A stretch of DNA of 64,000 bases, from positions 434,001-498,000 of the forward strand of contig JAKBEU010000001.1 in NCBI GenBank assembly GCA_021833625.1. Direction: 5' to 3'. Shown here piece after piece: positions 43,690 through 51,981 of the stretch. A model generated the notes under the pieces. That model ran no database searches. It was not told where the DNA came from and saw only the letters and a list, made by a program, of their open reading frames with translations. Origin of the DNA: a bacterium. GTDB taxonomy: Bacteria > Patescibacteriota > Microgenomatia > UBA1406 > GWC2-37-13. Both the position numbers and the translations under genes were made by a program. How positions within the stretch are numbered: position 1 is the first letter of the stretch; every line of letters starts with the position of its first letter.

Positions 43690-45672
43690 TTATTTTGCCT
43701 CAGGAGAAGCCGTTTTTGGCAACGTTATCTTTGGCTCCAGACTGTCTGTTGGAGTTTGCGGCAAAGATAATTTATTTTGCTGCTGTGTCTGCGTTACCGG
43801 GGCCTCTTCGGTTTTCGGAAGCTTTGCCTTAAACATTTCAAGGTCAGCGCTTGCCCTCTTATAATCTGCCGCATCTTTCTTCTGATCAAGAAGCGAAACG
43901 GTATTCTGCATGGCATTCGCAGCCTTTACATAGTCGCCTTTCTGGTACGCTGCCCATGCATAGTTATATTGAGCGTTCGCCCAATCAGGTTTGAGGGCAA
44001 CTGCCTGTTGGAATATCTGCAAAGCATCATCATAATTCTTCAAAGAATACATCACTCCTCCCAATTCCACCCGATACGTTACATTCTGGGGATCAAGCAC
44101 AACTGCACGCTGATAAGCCGATACCGTCCATGAGTCGGCTCCCTGTGCAACGTTGATTATGTTCTGATAGATTGCTCCCAAAAGCGCCCAGTTTGCCGCC
44201 TTCTGGTTATTCAGCGATACTACAGCTTGGCCTTCTTTAATTGCATCTTGTATTGCCTGACTTATCGTCTGGCGCTGTTGTTCTGAAAGCTGTTGTTTTG
44301 GATCTTTGGCTGCCGCCTGTTGTGCGCTTTGGGCAATATTATTTGCGATAAGTAAGTTTACCTGGGCAAAATTGCTTCTGTATTTTTCATAGTACGGATT
44401 CTCAATAACGGCTTCTCTCATATACCCGTATACGTCTTTCAAATTGTTCGTCTTGAGCGCCTTGTTGAACATCACTTCTGAAGAATACGCACGGATGAGT
44501 AAATATCCCGTTCCTCCCAGTACCACAATTCCTAACAGAAGAAGTCCTAAATATGCAGGCATAACGTCTTTTAAATCGGTCACCTTTTCTTCGTGCTGCT
44601 TCCCCATCTGTAAAAATCCGAAATAGGAAAAGAAAAGGAAAAAGAGGAGGAAAGAAGGCGGGAACAATATGACTGCCGCACAGAAAAAGAGGGAAATAAG
44701 TTTCTTTGTAACAGAACCTGTGCTTCCAAACGATTCTTTTACCATTTGAATTCCTACAAGAATAAATGAGACAAGTCCAAGCAGTCCTGTCTCAGTTGCA
44801 ATATGTAATAATGCCGATCTGCTTACGTTGAAGGACGGAATCTGCCAGAGTGTTGACTGATTATATGCAGTATCTTTTACCCGTGCAAACATGACCGGAA
44901 AGTTGTCGACACCGACTCCGAATATGGCGGTAAGCGGTTGTTTTAATGTTTCAACGGCCGCATACCACGAAAGAGACAGGGGCGGGAAAATAAACGTGCT
45001 TTGATTGCGGATAAGGGTAAAAAAGAGCGCGATAAAGGCGCCCGCATCAACGACAAAGGCACCGACAATTAACAGCGAACCCTTATTTTCTTTTTGTTGT
45101 TTCAACATGGTCCCCAAAAGGACAACGCTCGCAAATCCAAGCACCACCAAGACATCAACGAGCGATCCGACAGGTGAAAAATACTGTATCTGTTTGACAA
45201 ATGCGGCAGGAAACGGAAGAAGGCGTGAAATGAATGAAATGGAAGTGCTAAGCGTTACAACGGACAAAAGCACACTCACGATAGCAAGCACGGGCACAAT
45301 ATAGGTGATGTGTTTTTTTGTACGCGAAATAAAAAAGTAATAAACGAACAGGAATACGAATGTTAACAGTCCAAAGTAGGGTTCAAACAATGCCTGTACC
45401 TTAAAGCCAGGAGACATCAGAAGAACCGAAAGAGTTACCGCGATGATAAAGAGAAAAAACGGTCTATCGGCATCTTTTCTCACCCATGATATTTTTTTTG
45501 TTACCGCAAACTGTACAAGAGAGATAAGAATAAGGAGTAATACGGAAAATCCGAGAAAATACCACTTCGTCGTTACAAATTGGTCTTGGGTAAAGGGAAG
45601 AAAGAGCACCAGAGTAACAAAAAAGACAATAGATAGAAAGATAGATTTAAACGACTCAAACTTTGTATTCAT
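43690..45672 (-). CDS. Ligase-like multi-span membrane protein with C-terminal TPR domain
   Basis: 660 residues: about 12-13 hydrophobic segments in residues 10-395, a long extracytoplasmic loop with AIFGVGVDNFPVMFARVK and ALLHIATETGLLGLVSFI (O-antigen ligase/Wzy_C-like pattern), then TPR repeats (WTVSAYQRAVVLDPQNVTYRVE, YDDALQIFQQAVALKPDWAN, and on) and a Pro/Thr/Gln-rich tail. Same architecture as 30765-32471, so two ligase/TPR proteins flank the fibre region. Likely transfers or polymerises a surface glycan; acceptor unknown. It has a textbook promoter with only 7 nt to the start. Confidence 0.78.
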   Translation of the reverse strand: MNTKFESFKSIFLSIVFFVTLVLFLPFTQDQFVTTKWYFLGFSVLLLILISLVQFAVTKKISWVRKDADRPFFLFIIAVTLSVLLMSPGFKVQALFEPYFGLLTFVFLFVYYFFISRTKKHITYIVPVLAIVSVLLSVVTLSTSISFISRLLPFPAAFVKQIQYFSPVGSLVDVLVVLGFASVVLLGTMLKQQKENKGSLLIVGAFVVDAGAFIALFFTLIRNQSTFIFPPLSLSWYAAVETLKQPLTAIFGVGVDNFPVMFARVKDTAYNQSTLWQIPSFNVSRSALLHIATETGLLGLVSFILVGIQMVKESFGSTGSVTKKLISLFFCAAVILFPPSFLLFFLFFSYFGFLQMGKQHEEKVTDLKDVMPAYLGLLLLGIVVLGGTGYLLIRAYSSEVMFNKALKTNNLKDVYGYMREAVIENPYYEKYRSNFAQVNLLIANNIAQSAQQAAAKDPKQQLSEQQRQTISQAIQDAIKEGQAVVSLNNQKAANWALLGAIYQNIINVAQGADSWTVSAYQRAVVLDPQNVTYRVELGGVMYSLKNYDDALQIFQQAVALKPDWANAQYNYAWAAYQKGDYVKAANAMQNTVSLLDQKKDAADYKRASADLEMFKAKLPKTEEAPVTQTQQQNKLSLPQTPTDSLEPKITLPKTASPEAK

Positions 45673-45679
45673 AACGTAA

Positions 45680-45708
45680 AGATTAGTTTATTTACAAAGG
45701 AGTGTCAA
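45680..45708 (-). promoter_or_regulatory. Full promoter of the ligase/TPR gene (leaderless-type)
   Basis: On the minus strand TTGACA (45708-45703), 17-bp spacer, TAATCT (45685-45680), then 7 nt to ATG 45672. The best-formed promoter whose transcript should start at or next to the start codon. Confidence 0.75.
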
Positions 45709-45718
45709 GAGTTTATTA

Positions 45719-46696
45719 CTATGCTTCGTTTTTCTCAAGCCACTTTTCAGTGTCGAGCGCGGATTGTACTCCGGTTCCTGCGGCGGTTGATGCCTGCTTA
45801 TAGATGAAGTCAACACAGTCCCCTGCGGCAAAAACTCCACTTTCCGAAGTCATCGTTTGGAAGAGTGGATCGTAAGTTTTTTCCTGCACTTCAAGTGGTG
45901 CATTTTGAGCTTTGAGAAGCTCTATCCCGTATCTGGCTGAAGTAATAATGTACCCCTTTTTGTCCAATTCCACCTGCTCCTTAAACAGTTCCGTATCGGG
46001 TTTATGTCCTATTGCAATAAACACGCCATCCACGGCAAGAGTCTTCTCGCCTTCTTCCGTTTTCAGCACCAATCCTTCCACTTTTTTTTCTCCTTTAATA
46101 TCTTTTACCTCCGCGTTCCAAATGACTTCTATTTTCTCATGCTCCAATACTCTTTTTTGCATTATTTTAGACGCTTTAAATTCTGCCCGTCTGTGAACTA
46201 TATATACTTTTGACGCAAATTTCGTCAAGGTAAGAGCCTCCTCAAGCGCGCTGTCTCCTCCTCCTACGACTGCAACTGCCTTATTTCTGAAGAAAAACCC
46301 GTCGCATGTTGCGCATGCTGAAACTCCCTTTCCCCGGAAACGTTTTTCGCAGTCAAGTCCCAACCACAGGGCCCGAGCGCCCGTTGCAAGAATGACTGAT
46401 TGTGTTTTTACTCCGTTTACTGTTTTGTTTTTTCCTTTTATGTCAAGCGTCAGTACGTTTTCATCCCTCATGACGGCTCCAAACTTTATTGCCTGTTTGC
46501 GCATCTGCGTGATAAGCTGACCCCCGAGTATTGACTCCTGACCCGGAAAATTCTCGACATCGGACGTCAGCATAAGCTGTCCCCCCGGAGGGGATCCCGC
46601 AAATACCAATGGAGCCAAACCAGCCCGTGCTAAATAAAGGGCTGCAGATAATCCTGCCGCTCCGCCACCGATTATTACAACCTTTTGAGTATCCAT
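45719..46696 (-). CDS. trxB: Thioredoxin reductase
   Basis: 325 residues: FAD-binding GGGAAGLSAALYLARAG, redox-active CATC in SACATCDGFFF, the NADPH-binding GGGDSALEEALTL, and a second FAD motif GVFAAGDCVDF. It moves electrons from NADPH to thioredoxin. The NADP+ specificity stretch reads HRRAEFK, with Lys where Arg is common. It lies 30 bp after the CsoR-family regulator gene, suggesting one transcript and a link between that regulator and thiol redox state. Confidence 0.94.
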   Translation of the reverse strand: MDTQKVVIIGGGAAGLSAALYLARAGLAPLVFAGSPPGGQLMLTSDVENFPGQESILGGQLITQMRKQAIKFGAVMRDENVLTLDIKGKNKTVNGVKTQSVILATGARALWLGLDCEKRFRGKGVSACATCDGFFFRNKAVAVVGGGDSALEEALTLTKFASKVYIVHRRAEFKASKIMQKRVLEHEKIEVIWNAEVKDIKGEKKVEGLVLKTEEGEKTLAVDGVFIAIGHKPDTELFKEQVELDKKGYIITSARYGIELLKAQNAPLEVQEKTYDPLFQTMTSESGVFAAGDCVDFIYKQASTAAGTGVQSALDTEKWLEKNEA

Positions 46697-46726
46697 ATAT
46701 TGTGTTGTTTACTGATAATTATCTTT

Positions 46727-46954
46727 TTAAAGATTAATCGCCCGCTCAATCATCCGCGTCACCCTATCGACATCCTTATGGGGAAGAAATTCGCAGATGT
46801 TAGAGACCACTATCTCCTTCGACAGTCCATCTATCGCCTTCTTCACTGCTGAGACTTGTTGTAATACGTCTCCGCATTCCCGCTTTGTCTCGACCATCTT
46901 CTGAATGCCTTTAAGCTGACCGATGATTCGGCTGATTCGTTGTGATAATTCCAT
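46727..46954 (-). CDS. CsoR/RcnR/FrmR-family transcriptional regulator, ligand set altered
   Basis: 75 residues, the all-helical DUF156 family that forms tetramers on DNA. RIIGQLKGIQKMVETKRECGDVLQQVSAVKKAI is diagnostic. The first Cys (residue 27) is kept. The position of the copper-binding His (25 residues later) is Asn, and the second Cys is 27 rather than 29 residues after the first (SNICEFL). A Cu(I) site of the C-H-C kind is therefore not formed; a thiol, persulfide or other metal signal is possible. It sits between a sugar transferase gene and trxB, and a palindrome covers its -10 and start codon. Confidence 0.88.
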   Translation of the reverse strand: MELSQRISRIIGQLKGIQKMVETKRECGDVLQQVSAVKKAIDGLSKEIVVSNICEFLPHKDVDRVTRMIERAINL

Positions 46955-46970
46955 ACTAGGTACTAGTATA
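46953..46970 (-). promoter_or_regulatory. Operator-like palindrome over -10 and start codon of the CsoR-family gene
   Basis: ATACTAG-GTA-CTAGTAT (46953-46969) is a perfect 7-bp inverted repeat. It overlaps both the -10 box TATACT (46970-46965) and the ATG (46954-46952), and lies over the stop codon of the preceding sugar transferase gene. Placement suggests autoregulation of the regulator-trxB unit. Confidence 0.6.
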
Positions 46971-47669
46971 GAGTATCTGTTTTATTATTGTCAATAGCGT
47001 TTTCCACATAATCCATATGTCCGTCCTGGCCGAACGGTTCTTTACATAGTCAACATCAAGCTTCATCCACGCTGAAAATGAGAGAGTGTGTGCACCCTTG
47101 GCAATCCATGAAGAAGTCATGCCCGGCAGAACGGAAAAACGGACATCATACTGTTGGGGCACCTTCTGTGCTTCCTTGACGGGTAACGGGCGGGGACCGA
47201 TGAGTGCCATATCCCCTTTTATGACGTTCACAAGTTGCAGTACTTCATCAGCTGCACAGTGGGAAAGGAATTTCCCGATTCTCGTGAAACGCGGGTCGTT
47301 ACACATCTTAAAAACGGGCCCGTCAGCCTCATTCTGCTTCATGAGCCCCTCCTGTTGCCGCTCTGCACCAACTACCATCGTGCGTATTTTATATATAGTA
47401 AAGGGTTTTTTGTTTTTTCCCGTACGTTTTTGTTTAAATACGAAGGGACCCCTGGAGTCAAGTTTCACCAGGACATATAAAATACCCACCACAGGAAGAA
47501 GGGTAAAAAAAAGAAGTAAGGCGATTGTACGCTCAATACATCGATATATCACAGAGTGAAGTATACATGAACAGTGCGTGAGAATAAAATTCCAAACTGA
47601 AAGAGGAACAGGTGGCGCGAGTAAAGGGTACCCGACAGCGCGCATATCGGACGACTGTCCGAGGAGCAC
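46956..47669 (-). CDS. Bacterial sugar transferase (undecaprenyl-phosphate glycosyl-1-phosphate transferase family)
   Basis: 237 residues beginning at GTG 47669 (an in-frame stop lies shortly upstream; ATG 47645 is an alternative). A single membrane segment (about 48-68) is followed by KLDSRGPFVFKQKRTGKNKKPF, YKIRTM, then DEVLQLVNVIKGDMALIGPRP, the catalytic core of the WcaJ/PglC family that starts lipid-linked glycan synthesis. The usual R-x-T-S-L-D-E box reads HCAADE, keeping the Asp-Glu pair. It may supply the lipid-linked sugars used by the ligase-like proteins here. Confidence 0.9.
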   Translation of the reverse strand: MLLGQSSDMRAVGYPLLAPPVPLSVWNFILTHCSCILHSVIYRCIERTIALLLFFTLLPVVGILYVLVKLDSRGPFVFKQKRTGKNKKPFTIYKIRTMVVGAERQQEGLMKQNEADGPVFKMCNDPRFTRIGKFLSHCAADEVLQLVNVIKGDMALIGPRPLPVKEAQKVPQQYDVRFSVLPGMTSSWIAKGAHTLSFSAWMKLDVDYVKNRSARTDIWIMWKTLLTIIKQILYTST

Positions 47670-47711
47670 TGGCGGGGGAAATTACGAGCGACGGAATCTG
47701 GAAATGTGCAC

Positions 47712-49085
47712 TTATCCCTTTAAGCTTTCTAAGAACTCACCGTTTGTCTTTACCTTCGTAAGCTTCTCGATCATGGCCGTCAACCGCTCTTCAGGAGTCA
47801 ACAGTGATAACATGCGTCGAAGCGTTGTTATCTTTTTCAATTGATCTGCGTTAAAGAGTAATTCTTCATGTCTCGTGCCTGATTTTTCAATATCAAGAGC
47901 AGGATAGAGTCGTTTATCGGCAAATGAACGGTCAAGGTGGACTTCCATGTTGCCGGTTCCCTTGAACTCTTCATAGATAAGGTCATCCATGCGTGATTCT
48001 GTCTTAATAAGAGCTGTTCCGATTATGGTCAAGCTTCCTCCCTCTTCACAGTTTCGTGCTGCTCCTAAGAACTTCTTTGCGGGATAAAGAGCTGATGCGT
48101 CAATTCCGCCTGACATACTGCGCCCTGTTCCTCGTCCGTTTTGAGTGACTGCCATATTGAGTGCTCGAGCAAGACGGGTAATTGAGTCAAGCAGGATGAC
48201 AACATCATGTCCCATTTCAACCATGCGGCGTGCTCTGTCAAGTGCCAAATGAGCAACCTTGACTTGCTGTCTGGGTGATTCGTCAAAATTTGAGGCTGCA
48301 ACTTCTCCCTTGAGGGATCTTTTTATTTCCGTCACTTCTTCAGGACGTTCTCCGATGAGAATTGCCATCAAAACTGCTTTCGGATAGTTAGCGGTGATTG
48401 CTTCCGCGATTTCCTTAAGGAATGTCGTCTTTCCTGCTTTTGGCTGAGAGACGATGAGAGCACGCTGTCCAAACCCGACAGGTGCAATAAGGTCGACTAT
48501 GCGGGTTGACAGGACTTCCGGTTTTGTTTCAAGTCTAATCTGTCTGTTCGGGTGAAGGGATGTCAGCTTATCAAAATCTTTTCGCGTTCTGCTTTGTTCC
48601 TCGGTGAGTTCGACACCGTTGATTTTTTTGATAAGAAGAAGGGAATGAAACCTCTCGCCCTCTTTTGCAGGACGTGCAAGTCCTTCTACTTCATCACCTT
48701 TTCGAAGCCAAAAACGGCGGATTTGAGATGTTGATACATAAATATCACTGTCCGGATTGATGACATAATCTTTTCGCAAAAAACCATATCCTCCGAATGT
48801 GACGTCAAGAATCCCTTTTGCGGGATAGCTCATCTTAAGATCTTCCTTCAGGCGCTCTTCAAGAGGAACTTCTGGTGAACTGGTGGAGGCGACTGCTTTT
48901 TTTGGTTCAGTAATTGCCGGTTTTCGGGATAAGGGGCGTGCAGGAGCGCGTTGGAGGGCATGTTCTTCAGGAACCGTAATGGGTTTTGATTCATATTGTT
49001 CGAGCATTTTGGAAACATCAAGCGTTTCGGATTGTTCTTGCGGAGTGGATCCTTTCGCGGGAGATTTTGATCGTTTTATAAACAT
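47712..49085 (-). CDS. rho: Transcription termination factor Rho
   Basis: 457 residues: a charged, flexible N-terminal extension of about 80 residues, the RNA-binding cold-shock-like domain (GILDVTFGGYGFLRKD), then the RecA-like motor with Walker A QPKAGKTT, Walker B DVVILLDSITRLARA, the Q-loop/R-loop region GRGTGRSMSGGIDASAL and GSLTIIGTALI. Rho is a hexameric RNA translocase that ends transcription and works with NusG. Length is slightly above the common 420 because of the extension. No Shine-Dalgarno is visible. Confidence 0.96.
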   Translation of the reverse strand: MFIKRSKSPAKGSTPQEQSETLDVSKMLEQYESKPITVPEEHALQRAPARPLSRKPAITEPKKAVASTSSPEVPLEERLKEDLKMSYPAKGILDVTFGGYGFLRKDYVINPDSDIYVSTSQIRRFWLRKGDEVEGLARPAKEGERFHSLLLIKKINGVELTEEQSRTRKDFDKLTSLHPNRQIRLETKPEVLSTRIVDLIAPVGFGQRALIVSQPKAGKTTFLKEIAEAITANYPKAVLMAILIGERPEEVTEIKRSLKGEVAASNFDESPRQQVKVAHLALDRARRMVEMGHDVVILLDSITRLARALNMAVTQNGRGTGRSMSGGIDASALYPAKKFLGAARNCEEGGSLTIIGTALIKTESRMDDLIYEEFKGTGNMEVHLDRSFADKRLYPALDIEKSGTRHEELLFNADQLKKITTLRRMLSLLTPEERLTAMIEKLTKVKTNGEFLESLKG

Positions 49086-49384
49086 AGAGAAAAAAAATTA
49101 AGTAATAAAATATAAAAAAAACACTATTCAACTAGTACGTTTGTTATTCAAAAATTAAGATTGGAATACAAATAACAGGCCAACAAGAAGAAAATATTTA
49201 TTGACCCTCACCGCAGGGATGAACAAGAAACTTTTTCCGTACGAATTAAAGGGGGTGGCGAGATCTGGACCGAGGTCTTCGATACTCATCCATATTTCTG
49301 TCTTAAAAGGACAAATACCCTATTTTTTGAAAATGTTCAGAAAAAGTTTTCAATGTACATATCCCTATCGAAGAGGATCGATAA
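49086..49384. other. Intergenic region between rho and the ABC exporter
   Basis: About 300 bp with no recognised gene. A 44-codon frame on the minus strand (49289 to 49155; begins MSIEDLGPDL, ends in a hydrophobic stretch) and a plus-strand frame from TTG 49201 are both weak. The GC-rich island GGGGGTGGCGAGATCTGG near 49250 looks like part of a structured or decayed RNA, but no tRNA, tmRNA or SRP cloverleaf could be drawn. Confidence 0.35.
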
Positions 49385-49402
49385 GCAGTATATAATACTG
49401 CT
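49385..49402 (+). promoter_or_regulatory. Promoter with palindrome for the ABC exporter operon
   Basis: TATAAT (49391-49396) lies inside a perfect inverted repeat GCAGTAT-ATA-ATACTGC (49385-49401). Six nt separate the -10 from an ATG at 49403. The palindrome is well placed to be an operator. Confidence 0.55.
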
Positions 49403-49438
49403 ATGCGATTTGTCAATATGAACTTATTTTTACTATGA
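49403..49438 (+). CDS. Leaderless 11-codon upstream ORF coupled to the ABC permease
   Basis: ATG 49403 opens an 11-residue frame (MRFVNMNLFLL) whose TGA overlaps the permease start as ATGA (49435-49438). The -10 box ends 6 nt before it, so the mRNA should begin at this ATG. Translation of the leader peptide could deliver ribosomes to the permease start, which lacks a Shine-Dalgarno. Inferred from sequence geometry only. Confidence 0.45.
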   Translation: MRFVNMNLFLL

Positions 49439-50220
49439 AAGCCCAATTGCAGCTTTTTTCGGTAACAATAAAGGAATTTTTCTCCTACCGCCTCAACTTT
49501 GTCCTCTGGCGCCTTCGCGCGCTTCTTTCAACCCTTGTCACCGTTTTTCTGTGGACCGCCGTTTTTGATACAAAAACACGGTTTGGATATTATTCAAGGG
49601 AACAGATGCTTTCCTACGTATTGTTCTCCAGCCTCATCATGACGCTTGTCTCAAGCACGCGAACGACGGAGCTGGCGAGCGACATCCAGAACGGGAACCT
49701 TATGAATCTGCTTTTGAAACCGATATCTCTTTTCCGGTACTACGCGACGGTTGACGTTGCCGACAAAACAATGAATATTTTCTTCGGATTTCTTGAGTGT
49801 GCATTCGTTGTTCTCTTGTTTAAAGTCCCGCTTGTCGTTCCTCAGGCGGTCCTTGTAAGTCTGTTTTTTCTTGCATGTGGGGTTACCATCAATTTCTTCA
49901 TCAATCTTATGCTTTCTTTTATCGGATTTTGGACACCTGAGGTGTGGGCTCCACGATTTTTGTTCATCATGATTTTGTCGTTCGTGTCCGGTACTTATTT
50001 CCCCCTTGACCTCCTTCCCGGGCCCTTATATCGGATATTGCTTTTGACTCCGTTTCCTTATCTGTTGTTTTTGCCGGCCCATATACTTATCCGGGGCGTT
50101 GAACCGCACTACATCATACAACAGATTATTTTTGCGCTGTTGTGGACGGTCGGCGGATATGTCCTGGCAAAGCAGATGTGGAAAAAGGGGTTGCATGATT
50201 TTTCATTTTGGGGAAGATAA
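49435..50220 (+). CDS. ABC-2 family transporter permease (first subunit)
   Basis: 261 residues with six predicted membrane helices. RLNFVLWRLRALLSTLVTVFLW at the start and FGYYSREQMLSYVLFSSLI, then GNLMNLLLKPISLFRYY, match the ABC-2 permease family with six spans (ABC2_membrane_6/DUF990). It forms an exporter with the next two genes. The substrate is unknown; relatives are often annotated as drug, lipid or polysaccharide exporters. Its start overlaps the leader ORF by ATGA. Confidence 0.82.
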   Translation: MKAQLQLFSVTIKEFFSYRLNFVLWRLRALLSTLVTVFLWTAVFDTKTRFGYYSREQMLSYVLFSSLIMTLVSSTRTTELASDIQNGNLMNLLLKPISLFRYYATVDVADKTMNIFFGFLECAFVVLLFKVPLVVPQAVLVSLFFLACGVTINFFINLMLSFIGFWTPEVWAPRFLFIMILSFVSGTYFPLDLLPGPLYRILLLTPFPYLLFLPAHILIRGVEPHYIIQQIIFALLWTVGGYVLAKQMWKKGLHDFSFWGR

Positions 50221-50223
50221 CCT

Positions 50224-51003
50224 ATGAAACGGAACATACACATATTTTTACTGTTTGCAAAAAACGCCTTTAATACGACCTCACAAGGCAAAATCGGCAT
50301 CTTTGTGTTTCTTATCGGGAAGATAGTCCGATTTCTCTTCATGTTTTATCTCATTTTCTTTATCTTTCAACATACCCGCTTCTTAAAAGGATACTCATTC
50401 GAACAGGCGGCTCTTTTTTATCTCGTGTTTAATCTTATCGACACCATTTCCCAAATATTGTTCAGGGAAGTCTACCGGTTCCGGTATCTGGTCACCTCAG
50501 GAGGACTTGATATGATCCTTCTGAAGCCTTATCATCCTTTTTTGCGGGTGCTTGTGGGAGGAGTTGATATTCTTGATCTGGTTCTTGTCGTCCCCTACCT
50601 TATTCTCACCGCACTTGCCGCTTCACGCGTTGTCACCACGCTTCCCCAATTTACTCTATTCATACTTCTGTTTATTAATGCTCTTTGGATTACTACCTCG
50701 TTCCATATCATTGTTTTGTCACTGGGTATTTTGACGACCGAAGTAGATCATACCATCATGATTTATCGGGACATAATAGGACTGGGACGGTTTCCTATGG
50801 AAATTTATAAGGAACCTGTCCGAGGTATTTTTACGTTTATCATTCCCGTTGCCGTGATGATGTCCTTCCCCGTCCAGGCGCTTGTCGGCAAGCTTGGGGG
50901 AAGCCTTGTTATATTTTCTTTTGTGATATCATCCTGTATATTTGTGGGTGCACTGCTTCTGTGGAGAAGCGCACTTGAACGGTATCAAAGTTGGGGAGGT
51001 TAA
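50224..51003 (+). CDS. ABC-2 family transporter permease (second subunit)
   Basis: 259 residues with six predicted spans. The pattern YSFEQAALFYLVFNLIDTI, then SGGLDMILLKPYHPFLRV mirrors the first permease, so the two are paralogues that probably form a heterodimer. It starts 3 bp after the preceding stop and is followed 6 bp later by the ATPase gene. Confidence 0.82.
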   Translation: MKRNIHIFLLFAKNAFNTTSQGKIGIFVFLIGKIVRFLFMFYLIFFIFQHTRFLKGYSFEQAALFYLVFNLIDTISQILFREVYRFRYLVTSGGLDMILLKPYHPFLRVLVGGVDILDLVLVVPYLILTALAASRVVTTLPQFTLFILLFINALWITTSFHIIVLSLGILTTEVDHTIMIYRDIIGLGRFPMEIYKEPVRGIFTFIIPVAVMMSFPVQALVGKLGGSLVIFSFVISSCIFVGALLLWRSALERYQSWGG

Positions 51004-51009
51004 TACACT

Positions 51010-51969
51010 ATGATTTCAGCACAACACTTAAAAAAAGTCTATAAAACCCATATCCGACAGGGCAATATTCTGAAAGACGTATTTAACCGGCACTATAAGG
51101 AGCATATTGCGGTTGACGACGTTTCATTTGAGATTGATGAAAACGAACTTATCGGTTTTATCGGACCAAACGGCGCTGGAAAAACAACAACGCTCAAAAT
51201 GTGTGCAGGCATTCTTCACCCCACCTCCGGAAAGTTGGAAGTATTGGGAAGTAATCCGTTTGAAAAAAAACACTCCTTTCTCAAACAGGTTGCATTTGTT
51301 ATGGGACAACGCAACCAACTGATATGGGACTTGCCCGCAACGGACAGCTTTACTCTTCAAAAGGCTATTTACGAGGTAAATGATCGCGAATTTAAAAAAA
51401 CCGTCGCTCATCTTGTTGACATATTAAAATGTAAAGATCTTGTTGAGAAGCCCATAAAAACACTCTCACTGGGTGAAAGAATGAAAATGGAACTTATTGC
51501 CGGACTTCTCTATAGGCCCAAACTCGTTTTTTTTGACGAACCCACGATAGGACTTGATATCTTCTCCCAAGAGGCAATCAGAGAGTTTATCCGCGAGTAC
51601 CAGCACACCTATCATGCAACCGTCATTCTCACCAGTCATTATCTGGAAGATGTCAAGCAACTTGCCAAACGGCTTATCATCATTAACAAAGGGAAAATAC
51701 TGTACGACGACCCGCTCGACAAGATAATTGAACAATATTCGCAGAAGAAACGGATTAAAATAACGCTCTCAAAGCCGGTTTCAAGTAAAATAATTAACGA
51801 CATAAAAAAGCCGTCCCTTTTCGTATTTCCGCAAATAGTATTTACCGTCAAGCCCTCAGAGATACCGGAGATTATCAAAAAAATTTCAGCCGTTCTTCCG
51901 TTTTCTGATCTTACCGTTGAGGATGAAAGCATCGAGACGATAATAAAACTGTTCTTTGAGAAAAATTGA
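51010..51969 (+). CDS. ABC transporter ATP-binding protein
   Basis: 319 residues: Walker A GPNGAGKTTT, Q-loop region VMGQRNQLIWDLP, signature LSLGERMK, Walker B LVFFDEPTIGLD and the H-loop TSHY. The WDLP element after the Q-loop is typical for ATPases that pair with six-span ABC-2 permeases. About 90 C-terminal residues form a separate small domain. GGAGG 12 nt before the ATG is one of the few Shine-Dalgarno-like sites in the window. Confidence 0.93.
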   Translation: MISAQHLKKVYKTHIRQGNILKDVFNRHYKEHIAVDDVSFEIDENELIGFIGPNGAGKTTTLKMCAGILHPTSGKLEVLGSNPFEKKHSFLKQVAFVMGQRNQLIWDLPATDSFTLQKAIYEVNDREFKKTVAHLVDILKCKDLVEKPIKTLSLGERMKMELIAGLLYRPKLVFFDEPTIGLDIFSQEAIREFIREYQHTYHATVILTSHYLEDVKQLAKRLIIINKGKILYDDPLDKIIEQYSQKKRIKITLSKPVSSKIINDIKKPSLFVFPQIVFTVKPSEIPEIIKKISAVLPFSDLTVEDESIETIIKLFFEKN

Positions 51970-51975
51970 TATACT
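51970..51975 (+). promoter_or_regulatory. -10 element of the 51982 gene (leaderless-type)
   Basis: TATACT preceded by TGA (extended -10), ending 6 nt before ATG 51982. It starts immediately after the stop codon of the ATPase gene. Confidence 0.55.
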
Positions 51976-51981
51976 GAAACT

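Noticed and set aside
49240-49290. Possible tRNA, tmRNA or SRP RNA on the minus strand (GGTCCAGATCTCGCCACC)
   Set aside because: The 3' part vaguely recalls a T-arm and acceptor, but the loop is not TTCRANT and no matching 5' acceptor strand was found.
49201-49395. Plus-strand frame of about 64 codons starting at TTG before the ABC exporter
   Set aside because: Non-ATG start, no family resemblance, and it runs into the exporter promoter and palindrome; kept only as part of an unexplained gap.
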